A stretch of 64,000 nucleotides of DNA from Mytilus galloprovincialis. Lineage: Eukaryota; Mollusca; Bivalvia; Mytilida; Mytilidae. The DNA is taken from contig NC_134845.1 in the NCBI RefSeq assembly GCF_965363235.1, positions 61,595,261-61,659,260 of the forward strand, given 5' to 3'. Position numbers and translations under genes: made by a program. The notes beneath the pieces are model-generated. The model was not told the origin of the DNA and did no database searches. It worked only from the letters and a program-made list of their open reading frames with translations. Shown here piece after piece: positions 1-11,394 of the stretch; position 1 is the first letter of the stretch; every line of letters starts with the position of its first letter.

Positions 1-1675
1 AAACTTAGCCACAATCATCAATTGGGGTATCTAGTTTTAAAAAGGAGTGGCGTGACTCTGCCAACCAATCAAGATGGCCGCCATGGCTTAAAATAGTACA
101 TAGGGGTGAAATGTAGATTTTGGCTTATATCTCTGAAACCAAAGCATTTAGAGCAAATCTGACAGGGGATAAAATGTTTATCAGGTCAAAATCTATCTGC
201 CCTGAAATTTTCAGATGAATCTGACAACCTATTGTTGGGTTGCTGCCCCTAAATTGATAATTTTAAGGAAATTTTACTGTTTTTGGTTATTATCTTGAAT
301 ATATTATTATAGATAGAGATAAACTGTAAACAGCAATAATTTTCAGCAAAGTAAGATTTACAAATAAGTCATCATGACTGAAATGGTCAGTTGACCCCTT
401 TAGGAGTTATTGCCCTTTATAGTCAATTTTTAACCATTTTCGTAAATCTTAATAATCTTTTACAAAAATCTTCTCCTCTGAAACTACTGGGCCAAATTAA
501 TCCAAACTTGACCACAATCATCATTGGGGTATCTAGTTTAAAAAAAATGTGTGGCGTGACCTGGCAACCAACCAAGATGGCCGCCATGGCTAAAAATAGA
601 ACATAGGGGTAAAATGTAGATTTTGGCTTATAATTCTAAAACCAAAGCATTTAGAGCAAATCTGATAGAGGTAAAATAATCTGTTAGGTGAAGATCTATC
701 TGCCCTGAAATTTTCAGACAAATCGGGCAACCCGTTGTGGGGTTGCTGCCCCTGAATTAGTAATTTTAAGGAAATTTTGCAGTTTTTGCTTATTATCTTG
801 AATATTATTATAGATAGAGATAAACTGTAAACAGCAATAATGTTAAGCAAAGTAAGATCTACAAATAAGTCACATGACCAAAATTGTCAGTTAACCCATT
901 AAGGAGTTATTGCCCTTTATAGTCAATTTTTAACCATTTTTCTAAAATTTTAGTAATCTTTTAAAAAATCTTCTCCTCTAAAACGACTGGGCCAAATTTA
1001 ACCAAACTTGGCCACAATCATCATTTGGGTATTTAGTTTTAAAAATGAGTGGCGTGACTCTGCCAACCAACCAAGATGGCCGCCGTGGCTTAAAATAGTA
1101 CATAGGGGTGAAATGTAGATTTTGGCTTATATCTCTGAAACCAAAGCATTTAGAGCAAATCTGACGGAGATAAAATGTTTATCAGGTCAAAATCTATCTG
1201 CCCTGAAATTTTCAGACAAAACAGACAACCTGTTGTTGGGTTGCTGCCCCAGAATTAGTAATTTTAAGGAAATTTTGCAGTTTTTGGTTATTATCTTGAA
1301 TATTATAATAATAATAGATAGAGATAAACTGTAAACAGCAATAATGTTCAGCAAAGTCAGATCTACAAATAAGTAACATGACCAAAATTGTCAGTTTACC
1401 CCTTAAGGAGTTATTGCCCTTTATAGTCATTTTTTAACAATCTTCATAAATTTTTGTAAATTTTTGTAAATTTTTAGAATATATTTTCCACTGTAATTAC
1501 TGGACCAAGTTCATTAGAGATAGAGATAATTGTAGCAAGAAGAATGTCCAGTAAAGTAAGATCTACAAACACATCATGATCACAAAAACACAATTTTGTC
1601 ATGAATTTATCTGTGTCCATTGTTTAATATGCACATAGACCAAGGTGAGCGACACAGGCTCTTGAGAGCCTCTAG
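1..1675 (+). mobile_element. Helentron-like non-autonomous element, 3' part
   Basis: A block of about 500 bp repeats in tandem; the motif AAGATGGCCGCCATGG recurs near 70, 573 and 1073. The block ends in a hairpin (AGGCTCTTGAGAGCCT, 1656-1671) followed by CTAG (1672-1675) and then T, which is how Helitron/Helentron elements end. The same family, with its GC-rich microsatellite head, lies at 40103-42366. The 5' end is outside the window. There is no coding sequence. The short reading frames inside are repeat sequence read in all frames. Confidence 0.7.
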
Positions 1676-1978
1676 TTTAGTTTTCTATGTTGTGTTTTGT
1701 GTACTGTTGTTTGTCTTTTAGTCGTTTGCCATGGCATAGCCAGTCTGTTTTCGACTTATTAATTTAAATGTCTCTTCGGTATCTTTTGGCTCTGTTTTGA
1801 AAATCTATATGTGTATGTCAATTTAAAATCATTTCCAAAGACAGTGTACAAAAAAATATGAGAGGAGATGCGAGTAGTACGTCAATACTTTCTTAACCTA
1901 TTCAACTTTACCTTTGCATATTGGTGTTTTCAACTTAGTAAGATGATAAAATCTTTAAATTTCAGTTTCAGGGTAATA
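1676..1978 (+). promoter_or_regulatory. 5' flank and leader of TRIM-like gene A, derived from a retroelement tail
   Basis: From about 1676 this sequence matches the flanks upstream of genes B (28950-29266) and C (45500-45774). Its first part also resembles the 3' tail of the Penelope-like copies at 22060-22650 and 32250-32880 (TTCTATGTTGTGT, then TTTCGACT, then AAATGTC). A pyrimidine-rich tract and CAG end at 1971, giving a 3' splice site 7 nt before the ATG at 1979, at the same spacing as in genes B and C. The transcription start and first exon are not identified. Confidence 0.5.
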
Positions 1979-3661
1979 ATGTCCAATTCTACAGCTCTGT
2001 GTGGCGTGTGCTGTCTGCGTCACCTTTCCAAACTATCGACTGGCTGGTGTCTTGAATGTGAAGAAGGGCTTTGTTCGGACTGCAAAGAACATCACAGTTT
2101 ACTGAAAGCAACACAAAATCATACAATCCTTCCTATCAGTGAGTATCAGAAGTTACCACAAAACGTGTTAGAAATCACACAAAACTGTAGAAAACACAAC
2201 GAAATTTTTCAAATCTTTTGTATAAAACACGATTGCCCATGTTGTAGGAAATGTATTATCGAAACACACAACAACTGCAAAGATTTAATAGAAATCGAAG
2301 ATTACATCAAAGATGTTAAGTCCTCGGCTAGGTGTAATGAGCTTGAAGAAATGCTGAATGAAACAGCTGAAAATTTTAAAAGAATCCGTATCAACAGGGA
2401 GGAAAACCTGACATCACTACAGGAAGAAAGGAAGAAAATAGAAAGCGATATTTTACAGACCAGGATTAAAATCAACAACCATCTAGATAAACTACAGGCC
2501 GATCTTATTCAAAACCTATATGCAAAGGTGGAGAAAGAAAACGAAAAAATACAACAGGTACTGAAATCGTTAGAGAAAAAACAGTGCCAAATAAAAGAAT
2601 ATCAAAATACCTTTGAAAACATTAAGAAATACGCGACAGATGTTCAACTTTTTCTCTCTATGAAACTAATGGAAACCAACATGGTGAAAGAGGAAGAATT
2701 CATTCGATCGTTAATAGAAAACGAGAGCCTTTGTCGAGTGATGCTAGTTTTGAAAGACACATTTGACACTGACACAATTACTGTCAGTATGCCGGACATA
2801 GGGAAAGTAGATGTAGATTACTCTCCAAGTCAAGTCAGTGTCATGAAAAAGAAGGAAATGCAAGCGCAGACGAAGGCGACCAAACCGATCATTAAATCAA
2901 TTGCAAATATCGCCCTTAAGATTGAAAAGAAGATTAGTGCATGTGGAATAGGGGTGATGGGGTGTACATTACTTCCACACGGCACTATAGCCTTTGCAAT
3001 TGAAAATGAAAGGAACATAAAAGTAGTAAAATATGACGGTTCACTTGACTTTGAGATCGATTTAAAACCCTATGCTCCTTTTGATATCACGTATATTTCT
3101 AATGTCAATACCATAGCTGTCACATCTAGTAATTCAAAAGACATTAGAATTGTTGATATGGATACGAAAAGAGTGATAAAAACATACTATATAAACTCGC
3201 TCTGTGCTCGTATATCGTATTCGGAGAAAAGGCTTATTCTATGCTCCGCAGAAAAGGGAATTCTTGAATTGAATCTACGTGATGGATCAGTAAAGACCAT
3301 TGTATCGGACAAAATGGATGATTACTCTCATGTTAGTCTTCTAGGGGATAAGATCTACTACACAAAGCCAAATAATAAATCAGTGATATGTTGTGATCTA
3401 CAAGGAAACATACAGTGGATATTCCAGAAGCGAGAGATAACTGGCCCAGTAGGTGTAACTGTAGATACTGACGGAAATGTGTACGTCGCTGGCAATAACT
3501 CTCACAATGTTGTTGTCATATCTCCAGACGGACAACAACACAAACAACTGTTGTCTTCCAAGGATGGTGTCAAGTATCCAAATGGTTTGATCTATGATAG
3601 ACATAACAACCAGTTACTTGTTACATATTATGTCGATGCAGTTTTGTATAATGTTACATAA
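1979..3661 (+). CDS. TRIM-like protein A (B-box, coiled coil, beta-propeller; no RING)
   Basis: This 560-residue protein is encoded in one uninterrupted exon. Residues 8-48 hold a first B-box (C8, C11, C24, C27, C32, C35, H38/H39, H48). Residues 70-100 hold a second (C70, H73, C81, H84, C89, C92, H97, C100). A long charged coiled coil follows (about 105-250). The last ~270 residues form repeated strands with blade-like motifs such as VTVDTDGNVYVAG (about 491-503), as in NHL-type propellers. There is no RING finger, so it probably does not act as a ubiquitin ligase alone. TRIM relatives bind protein or RNA partners and are often linked to innate immunity; that role is inferred. I chose the start at 1979, not the upstream in-frame ATG at 1868: genes B and C begin at this Met and all three have a splice acceptor 7 nt before it. 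An alternative name would be TRIM2/3/45/56/71-like. Confidence 0.85.
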   Translation: MSNSTALCGVCCLRHLSKLSTGWCLECEEGLCSDCKEHHSLLKATQNHTILPISEYQKLPQNVLEITQNCRKHNEIFQIFCIKHDCPCCRKCIIETHNNCKDLIEIEDYIKDVKSSARCNELEEMLNETAENFKRIRINREENLTSLQEERKKIESDILQTRIKINNHLDKLQADLIQNLYAKVEKENEKIQQVLKSLEKKQCQIKEYQNTFENIKKYATDVQLFLSMKLMETNMVKEEEFIRSLIENESLCRVMLVLKDTFDTDTITVSMPDIGKVDVDYSPSQVSVMKKKEMQAQTKATKPIIKSIANIALKIEKKISACGIGVMGCTLLPHGTIAFAIENERNIKVVKYDGSLDFEIDLKPYAPFDITYISNVNTIAVTSSNSKDIRIVDMDTKRVIKTYYINSLCARISYSEKRLILCSAEKGILELNLRDGSVKTIVSDKMDDYSHVSLLGDKIYYTKPNNKSVICCDLQGNIQWIFQKREITGPVGVTVDTDGNVYVAGNNSHNVVVISPDGQQHKQLLSSKDGVKYPNGLIYDRHNNQLLVTYYVDAVLYNVT

Positions 3662-6655
3662 GTAGAATAACATTATACAGATAGTTTTATTTTTTTTCAA
3701 TTTTAGAGTTGCCGAACCAAGTTTTTGTAGAAGCTTATAACAAATGATAATTCAGTTTTAAAAATAAATATTTCACCGTGATAAAAAAAAAATAAAGCTT
3801 TTATGTACATTCTTATTGCTGTATATAATGCATTCAGTATAGATATTTGGGTTCAACTTCAATGAGAACGCTCAAAGCATAATTCTTGGGAAGTCAAAAA
3901 ATGGATTTGATTTAAGGGAACTATCGTTCATTTTGCTTTCAAATGAAGATTATTTTTTATTAAATCCAGTATGCAAAAGGAACGTGTCAGTAAATTATAG
4001 ACCCACTAAAATGAAAACGTAATCCAGGAGCAAAATAAAGGCAAAAGTAGTTTAACGCTATTTAATTAATTGTTCCATCGTCTGAAATAAAATAAAAAGA
4101 TACTTCTCTTAGTGCAAATTTATCATATGGAAAAGATATATGTTATAGAAACGTTGATGATGGATAGAAATTAACACGACCTACCCGAGCAAAAAAAACA
4201 TATACAGAAATCAGAAGATGTGGTATGAGTGCCAACGAGACAACTCTACATCCAAGTCACAATGCTTAAAAGGTTAACAATTGTAGATATAGTTTGTCTA
4301 AAATTCTAAGCTGTGATTACTAAACAGAATTAAAGAACAGCTTACACCACGGAAGAAGATTAGCAAAGACATTCTTATCCAAGCTTCTAAATTCTGGACT
4401 TGGTCTCTAGCATTTTGCTGAAAATTTCCTTTATGCTTTTGTTAATCTTAAGTATTTTGGCAGACAAAAACGTTTTCTGTGTCAAAAAATTAAATTAAAC
4501 TAATTATTTACACCCACAACCACACACAAAGAGAACTACGTATAAGATTTATATAGACGGTACACCTACTATCAAAAGGTAAAATACAAAACTACCGAAC
4601 TCAAATCGAAATGTCCCTTATCAAACGGCAAAATCAAACCCTCAACCACATCAAGCGAATGGAAAACAAATCTCGTATTCCTGTCTTGATACCGACATTT
4701 CCTTACATAGAAAGTGGCCGAATAAACATGCAAGGTTTTATAGCATAGTTTAACTTCTCAATCTTATCGCAGTCGCTTAAAATTTCATTATATTGACAAC
4801 AATGTGATGAAAAAAACAAACAGACATAACAGGTAAAAATTGTCAAAAATAAGGGGCAAGAACGTGAACTCATTTGAAGCCATACGGATTAAGAAATAAC
4901 GTCCAACACAACGGTTAAAATATGGATACCATTAGGTAAAATTAAATTGGAAGAAGATACCATGAAGAAAATTGATAACTGTATATTGAAAATTATAACA
5001 GATAGTATTAATAATTAATGTACTCTGATCAATTGGGAAAATGGCGAAACATCAATGAAAACACTACACAGAAAAACCATTAAACAACAGGTCAGCAATC
5101 AGATAAAAACAGGGACAATTTGCCGTTTCAGAATATAATGCGTCATGGGTAATATTTTCAAAAGTGTATACCAAAACGTCCTGATTGGTTAAAAGTGTCA
5201 TAAAAAATGAAAATTTAACAAATGACGTGACGTTATTTTCATTTTGGGGTACGAACAATGAAATTACCTATAGTCCTTAAGATTAAAAAACGGCCAATTC
5301 ATAATTACTCCTGGAAGTAAATTATTCCTCCTCGTTAATGCATTCTTTATTTGCAAAATAAACAAAACCCTATTTTAGTCATATCAAATACATAGACAAA
5401 ACAAACATAAGAAAAACTCGACATTGAATAATAGAATGCATGTTAAAAACAGTTGGTCTCCTTTCCGGATCTTTCCGCAGTTCTAATGACTCTTAGGTTA
5501 AAGAAACAACTGTTTTTATATCATTTGGTGTTGATGGATTTAGTATAATCACGAGTTTGTCAGTTAGGTTAAGTGTATTTTAATTGACATATTTTTGTAT
5601 ATAATATTTAGAAAGATATTTCATTTATTTTTATTAATTTCACAGTTGAAAAAATGTGGAAATAGTCATCTAAGATATTACATATTTTTCATTTTCTTTC
5701 GTTTCTTGGTATTTTTGTATATCGTCCAGTTTCTATTATAAGACAATAGTCGCTTGTTCTTGGTTAACATTTTTTTGTTTCTTTATTTGGGTGCGATAGG
5801 TAGTGTTCCATTTGGTCGTTTATATTAGATTTAAGAAATTTATATAGATATATTTTACTATTTTCATGCATGCTACAAATGATGCCAGTCTACAAAAACA
5901 TATTGGGACAAAATGCAATCAAACCGAACAACAATCTCAATAAAAGTGTGAAATGATAAATCGCGGTGTCATGTAGTGTGCTCTAACAAACATTTTGTCT
6001 TTTCGTAAATGGAATTTCAATCAGCCATTTCATCGATTTTCATAAATCAATCAACCATATAATGTAATGTACAATGTATATAAAAATAGAAAAGCAAAAA
6101 TAAGAATGTAATTTTTTTTTCCAAATCACACATGATATACACGCACATCAAATATGACTTTTACACAGAGGCAAACTATTGAAATGTAACAAATTAATAA
6201 CGAAAGAAAAATTTGCTAGATCTGAATGGTTTTGAGAAATAATATGCTCTAACAATAGTATTCCAAATCAACTTTTACTGTATAAAATAAGACTAAAGTT
6301 CCCAATCCCAATATAAGACAAAAACTGTTATAATTCACTAATGAGAAATACAAAATATGTAGTCGATATAACAGAGGAACAACGCCTTAATTGCTGTTCT
6401 TGGTCTTGACAATAGTTTTAAGGTATTACGGTGATAAACCATATATCTCTTACATGTTATCATTAAAGTGAAGACGGTATAAGCTCAACATATAAAATTA
6501 ACACGGAAAGTAAGTGAAAGTTATCAATAAATTATATATGAAACTAGGAACGTTACTTTATAAATTGTACTATTTGTCGCAACTCAGAGGATTTTGTATC
6601 GACATCTAAAGTTTGCAGGAAACATAATAAACATAGGTATAATTGATTGATTGTT
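3662..6655. repeat. 3' flank of gene A, duplicated downstream of gene C
   Basis: Nearly collinear with 47461-52046: the sequence just after the stop, the AATAAA-rich stretch near 3760-3797 (likely poly(A) signals), and the regions around 4200, 4600, 5000, 5500 and 6500 all match. Copy C carries two extra insertions (48427-48893 and about 50842-51937) for which this copy is the empty site. Parts of it (4190-4280, 4590-4680) look like dispersed mussel repeats. I see no coding sequence. Confidence 0.75.
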
Positions 6656-7215
6656 GCTGTTTAACGCCACTTTCAATACTATTAGCTAAATCGTGATTGC
6701 CAGTTTTCATTGTTAGAGGAAACCGGAGTGCACAAAGAGAAAAAAAACGAACTTTGCAGGGGAAATAAGCAGAAAGAACAGTTTGGTTGATATAGGTAAT
6801 GAAAACATTAACTGCAATTTTGCGTAAAATGAATAACATGTATAATGACATAGTATAACAGTAAACAATTATATCATGAACTATACAATGTAACTACAAA
6901 ACTGGCAAGTAATCAAAGTGCTGGATACAAATGTAGCACCTGTGAAAAGTTTGCAACGGTAGATTGTAAAATTTCAAATAGATTGTAAATGTGTAGATTA
7001 CATGGTTAACTTTTTTTCCTACTTAAAAAAGAAAAAAAAAACTTTATCAAGAAATAATTGTAACAGGATGCTGCTACGAAGTCTCCCAAACAAAGCTCTC
7101 AAAATTAGTCATTCCCACGGTAGCCTGACATTAAGCTAAGTCCAATACAAATTGATCTTGTCTAGTAAAGTGATATGCACAAGTGACGTCTAGGTATTAA
7201 ACCTGTATGTCATTC
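6656..7215. other. Non-coding stretch after the duplicated flank
   Basis: AT-rich, with no convincing ORF or splice structure. The part around 6880-6950 (AACTGGCAAGTAA) resembles 34160-34240 in unit B, so it is probably part of the same ancient duplication. I see nothing else in it. Confidence 0.4.
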
Positions 7216-7219
7216 AAAT

Positions 7220-8095
7220 CTTCTTGAAATCATATACAGTAATATTCATGATTTAGGGATGGGGATTTAGACAGTTTATAAGTTCTCAAACAGGCAGGAG
7301 GTAGGGGTAAGAGTGAACCTAGGGGACTAGCCGTTTATTTCATCTGATTTCTTTTATTATTACGTACAAGAATATATGTTATTTCAGTGTGGGGATTTCG
7401 ACGGTTTTCAAGTTTTCGAAAAGAAGGGGGTTGATCTTTACTGTTTACAAGTTCTCAAAACAGGATGGGTGGTGTTACACCGAGAGACTCTCCTTATATT
7501 TCATTTTATTCGTTTTATTGTCCAATATAAGAATATCTATGGTTAAGGGTTGGGGATCTCAACCGTTAAGTTCTCAAACAACAAGTGGGTGGGAGTGACC
7601 CCTTGGGACTCGCCTTCTTTTTCATTTGATTTGTTTTATTGTCCAGTACAAGAATATATATGGTAAAGGGGAGGAGATCTTGACCATTTCCAAGTTGTCA
7701 AACAACAGGGGTGGGGCTGACACAAAGGGACTCCCACTTTATTTCATTTGATTTGGTTTTGTTGCCCCATACAAAGATATATATGGTTTAGCGGTGGGGA
7801 TCTCGATCGTTTCCAAGTTCTCAAACATGACGGGATTGGGCTGACCCAAAGGGACTCCCACTTTATTTTATTTGATTTGTTTTGTTGTCCCATAAAAAAA
7901 ATATATATGGTTTATAGGTGGGGATTTCGACCGTTTCCAAGTTCACAAACATGAGGGGGTTGGGGCTGACGTATAAGAATATATATGGTTTAGGGGTGGG
8001 GATCTGACTGTTTTTAAGTTCTAAAACATGAGGGGTTGGGTGGGGTGACACCATGGACTCAAGCTAAATTTATTTAATTTGATTTGTTTGATGGT
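7220..8095 (+). repeat. Tandem array, about 120-bp unit, about seven copies
   Basis: Each unit carries a GTGGGGATYTCGACCGTTT-like core, then AAGTTCTCAAACA, a G-rich run, GGGACTC and TTTCATTTGATTTGTTTTATTGTCC. Cores lie near 7261, 7391, 7551, 7671, 7793, 7918 and 7996. Copies are diverged and some spacings differ (the last two are about 80 bp apart). The short ORFs here follow from the repeat and are not taken as genes. Confidence 0.8.
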
Positions 8096-9240
8096 CCTGT
8101 GATCATTACTGAAAACCATGTGTGTCTGTCACTTACTGTTTTCAAGTTATAAAATTTATTATTGTTATTGAAAATTAAAAAAAAATCCCATAGGCTTCTG
8201 TAGTAAATTCCATCCTTCTGTTGGTCCCTCAAAATACAACTAAATAGACACCAAGAAGAAAATTATAATAAAAAATGAGCAAAAACTTTGTTTAGGAGTC
8301 TTAATAGCAATTAGTATAATTACGAATTTTGTTATAGTCCGATTTTTAATATATGTAAAAGGCCGAGTTATTATAGTCCAAGTTTGTTTTGGGCCGAGGT
8401 GAGATACCATGATACTTCCGATACTCTCGGGCTTTTACCTATTGCATAAACATTTGTAAAAATAGTAGTAAGCGACGAAAAATGTTCATTCATGAAATAT
8501 TTTAAACACGTTATTAAATTTCTCTTCAACCGGAGGAATGTAGGAAACCTTTGAAACCTGGATTATAATACTCCCAATTGGAGGCACACATATATGGATC
8601 TGACACATGTCTGGAGAATACCGATTAAATCATAACGCAGGAACTGCTGTCTCGTGTGTGTAGTGATTTTACGCGTAGCGCAAATCCGCGAAGTAGTGTG
8701 TAATGTTTGTCATTTTCAAATGAAGTTGAATTATTTGATTTGTCGATGAAAATTCAGTACATTTTAATTCAAGCGGTATGCTATTAAAATACAAGAGCTC
8801 AAAATTTTAAAAGGATATTTCTATTATTAGTTTTCAAACACCAGTACTACATTATTTAGAAGTAGGACACACTTCCTAAAGTAAGATAGTTTGCCTTTTT
8901 CCGGTTAGAGGCCGATGCCTTAAGAAAGGTCATGTGATTATGGACTTTCCGAATTGATTTTCCTCTAAGTTCAGTATTTTTGTGATTTTACTTTTTATTG
9001 ATATAGCAAGCTATAGCAAACTTTCAAATAAAAAATCCAACTCAAGTTGAGATAAAACTAGGGGCCACGTATAAATTCACAAACACAACGTAAGTGGTCA
9101 TATCTTGAAAAAAAAAGAATTGTTATTATCTGTTAGTTTACCGTATTATAGCTGTTGGTGCTTTTTGTATTGTCTTCAATTGTAGGCATGAAGATGGAAT
9201 TGTTACAGATCAGCTGAAAGATGTATATTATGTCGTGTAC
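8096..9240. other. Non-coding stretch with one duplicated patch
   Basis: No gene is seen. The patch 9090-9185 (GTCATATCTTG through TTGTATTGTCTTC) is matched at 52197-52292 in unit C, which suggests that the duplication originally reached this far and that 6660-9090 differs by later insertion or loss. Confidence 0.45.
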
Positions 9241-9242
9241 TA

Positions 9243-9375
9243 GTTGCAATTTTGTACAGGTTATAAAATGTACAAAAATATTGTACATGTTATAATTTGT
9301 ACAATGCAAAAATACAAGTTATAACATGTACAAAAGTGTTGCTTAAAAGTGGTTTAAACATGTACAAAATTTTAA
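9243..9375. repeat. Cluster of inverted TTATAACATGTACAA motifs
   Basis: Within about 130 bp the motif TTATAACATGTACA and its reverse complement TGTACATGTTATAA occur several times in both orientations, so the stretch can fold on itself. It sits just before the LINE fragment. It is probably the end of an unidentified repeat; no coding content. Confidence 0.5.
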
Positions 9376-9429
9376 AATAATAATAAAGCAGAATATATAT
9401 TCACGATTAAAATATATCAAACAAGAAAG

Positions 9430-10767
9430 AACAATAATCATATGCAAAAGAAGGTGCACAGAATTATAACGCAAGATGAAGTTTATGACCAACTTCTCTT
9501 GTTAGATGTGTCTAAGGCAACAGGCCCCGATAGCATTAGTCAAAGATTTCTTACATATGCTGCTTTAGGATTAAGCTATCCCCTGGCTCTGTTGTTCAAT
9601 AAGTCACTTCAATTATGCACTTATCCGTATGAATGGAAAATAGCAAATGTGATACCAGTTTTTAAGAGTGGTTCTCAAGAAATTTTATCAAACCATAGAC
9701 CAATCTCTCTGTTATCTATTATTGGTAAAACGATGGAAAAATGTGTTTTTAAATATTTATTTAATTTCCTTTCTTGTTATAAAATTATTACAAACTTGCA
9801 ATCAGGTTCCTTCATAAACTAGAAAAATATGGAATAAGAGGGGACTTATTAAAATGGTTTAAAAGTTATTTATCTGAAAGAAGACAAAGAGTTGTCATAG
9901 GAGGACAGACCTCTGATGTGTATAGCATTAATGCAGGTGTCCCACAGGGCTCAATTTTAGGACCTGTATTATTTTTACTATTCATAAACGATATTGTATG
10001 TGACATATCATGCAACATCAGACTTTTTGCTGACGATACGTCATTATATATAGTTGTTGAGGACGAGTATGCTACATCTGAATTGATGAATTCTGATATA
10101 GAAAAAATTCACCAATGGTCTCAACAATGGCTTGTTAATTTTAATCCAAGAAAAACTGAAACCATGACCATATCTAGAAAAAGAGCAAAACCCCATAATC
10201 CACCAATATATATGAATGATACACTGATACAAGAGGTTGAAGAACATAAACATTTAGGGTTAATTTTTCAAGAAAACGGTTGTTGGGAAAGTCATGTAAA
10301 CTATATTATTGATAAAGCTACGCCTCGCTTAAATCTTATGAGGAGTTTAAAGTTTAAGCTATCTCGTAATAATCTACAAGTTATATATATATCAGTTTTA
10401 TTAGGCCTATTCTTGAATATGCGGGTACTGTGTGGGATAATATACCAATTTATTTAAAGGACAAACTAGAAAGCATTCAAATAGAAGCGGCTCGTATAGT
10501 CACAGGTGCCACTAAGCTTTGCTCTAAATCTAATCTTTATAATGATACTGGTTGGGTATCTCTGAGTGAAAGAAGATCCAGACATAAAATTATTAAATTT
10601 CACGAAATGTTTCATGATCAGGCTCCTAATTATCTCTGTAGTCTCGTACCTCAACAACTATATCAAGTCTATAACTATAATACTAGAAGTGCATTTAATG
10701 TCCAAAATATGAACTGTAGAACTACCTTTTATCAAAACTCTTTCCTACCATCTGTTATTCGTGAATG
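9430..10767 (+). mobile_element. LINE (non-LTR retrotransposon), 5'-truncated reverse transcriptase part
   Basis: The translation shows non-LTR RT blocks: KATGPDSIS, WKIANVIPVFKSG and NHRPISLLSIIGK (9442-9822), then KYGIRGDLLKWFKSYL, GVPQGSILGPVLFLLFINDI and the catalytic FADD (9918-10457), then the C-terminal part (10430-10767). It is dead. RT motif A and its surroundings are missing between about 9810 and 9820. A frameshift lies in the TATATATA run near 10385-10395, so the reading moves to another frame. No ORF1 or endonuclease domain is present. The LTR element inserted at 10768 splits it from its remainder at 15204-15616. Clade uncertain (CR1/Jockey/I-like). Confidence 0.85.
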
Positions 10768-11371
10768 TGTTATGATATTGTAATTATTGTATTTATCTAT
10801 GTTGGCCTGATTTGTATTCTGTGGCCTGATAGTTGTTTACAGAATAATTTTAGAACTGTGCAGTTTAGAAATCTCTGGAACAATTACAGAATGATTGGAA
10901 CTTTCCAGAATGATCCTAATAAAAGATGCATTATATAAACTTCTACATTTTACTAGAAACTTCTGTTGTAACTTTCTAGGATGTTCCATTATAGACTGTT
11001 CTAGAATCTTCCATGACAAATATATATATACAGACACTAAAGTTAAACTCACTCTAGGACTTACTCTTGGACTTGGACCTAGACATCGATAGACATTAAC
11101 ATTCACAGCATTTGGATTGACACTTTTGTTCTACAAACAACATCATACTGGATTGTGACCTTAATAGTGAACGTAATATTCAGATTGGATTCAAATAGAT
11201 ATCCGGATACAGATAAAGATAAAAGATTGAACACATATTTTGACAGTTAAGTTGACAGTAATATTTGTGTAGTACTTCTTGTAAACTTTTGTATAATAAA
11301 TATTGTTAAATTTTATTATTGATTTGTGTCTTTTGTTGGCTACAATTTCAAGGTGATTTCTGGCCGTAACA
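10768..11371 (+). repeat. 5' LTR of the Gmr1-like element
   Basis: Begins TGTTATGATATTG and ends CTGGCCGTAACA, the usual TG...CA limits. It pairs with 14600-15203 at equal length. The AATAAA near 11,297 and the TATATATA near 11,022 could serve as processing and promoter signals, but that is a guess. Confidence 0.9.
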
Positions 11372-11376
11372 GAAAT

Positions 11377-11394
11377 TGGGGGCTCGTCCGGGAT
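11377..11394 (+). promoter_or_regulatory. Primer binding site, tRNA-Pro type
   Basis: Five bases after the LTR the sequence TGGGGGCTCGTCCGGGAT is, as I recall it, identical to the tRNA-Pro primer site of murine leukaemia virus. It is complementary to the 3' end of proline tRNA. Confidence 0.85.

Noticed and set aside
1868-1978. N-terminal extension of TRIM-like protein A from an upstream ATG
   Set aside because: Genes B and C start at the later Met, and a splice acceptor ends 7 nt before it in all three, so the extension is intronic or leader sequence.
7748-7954. Short ORFs in the 120-bp array
   Set aside because: They follow the repeat period and are open by chance in both strands.
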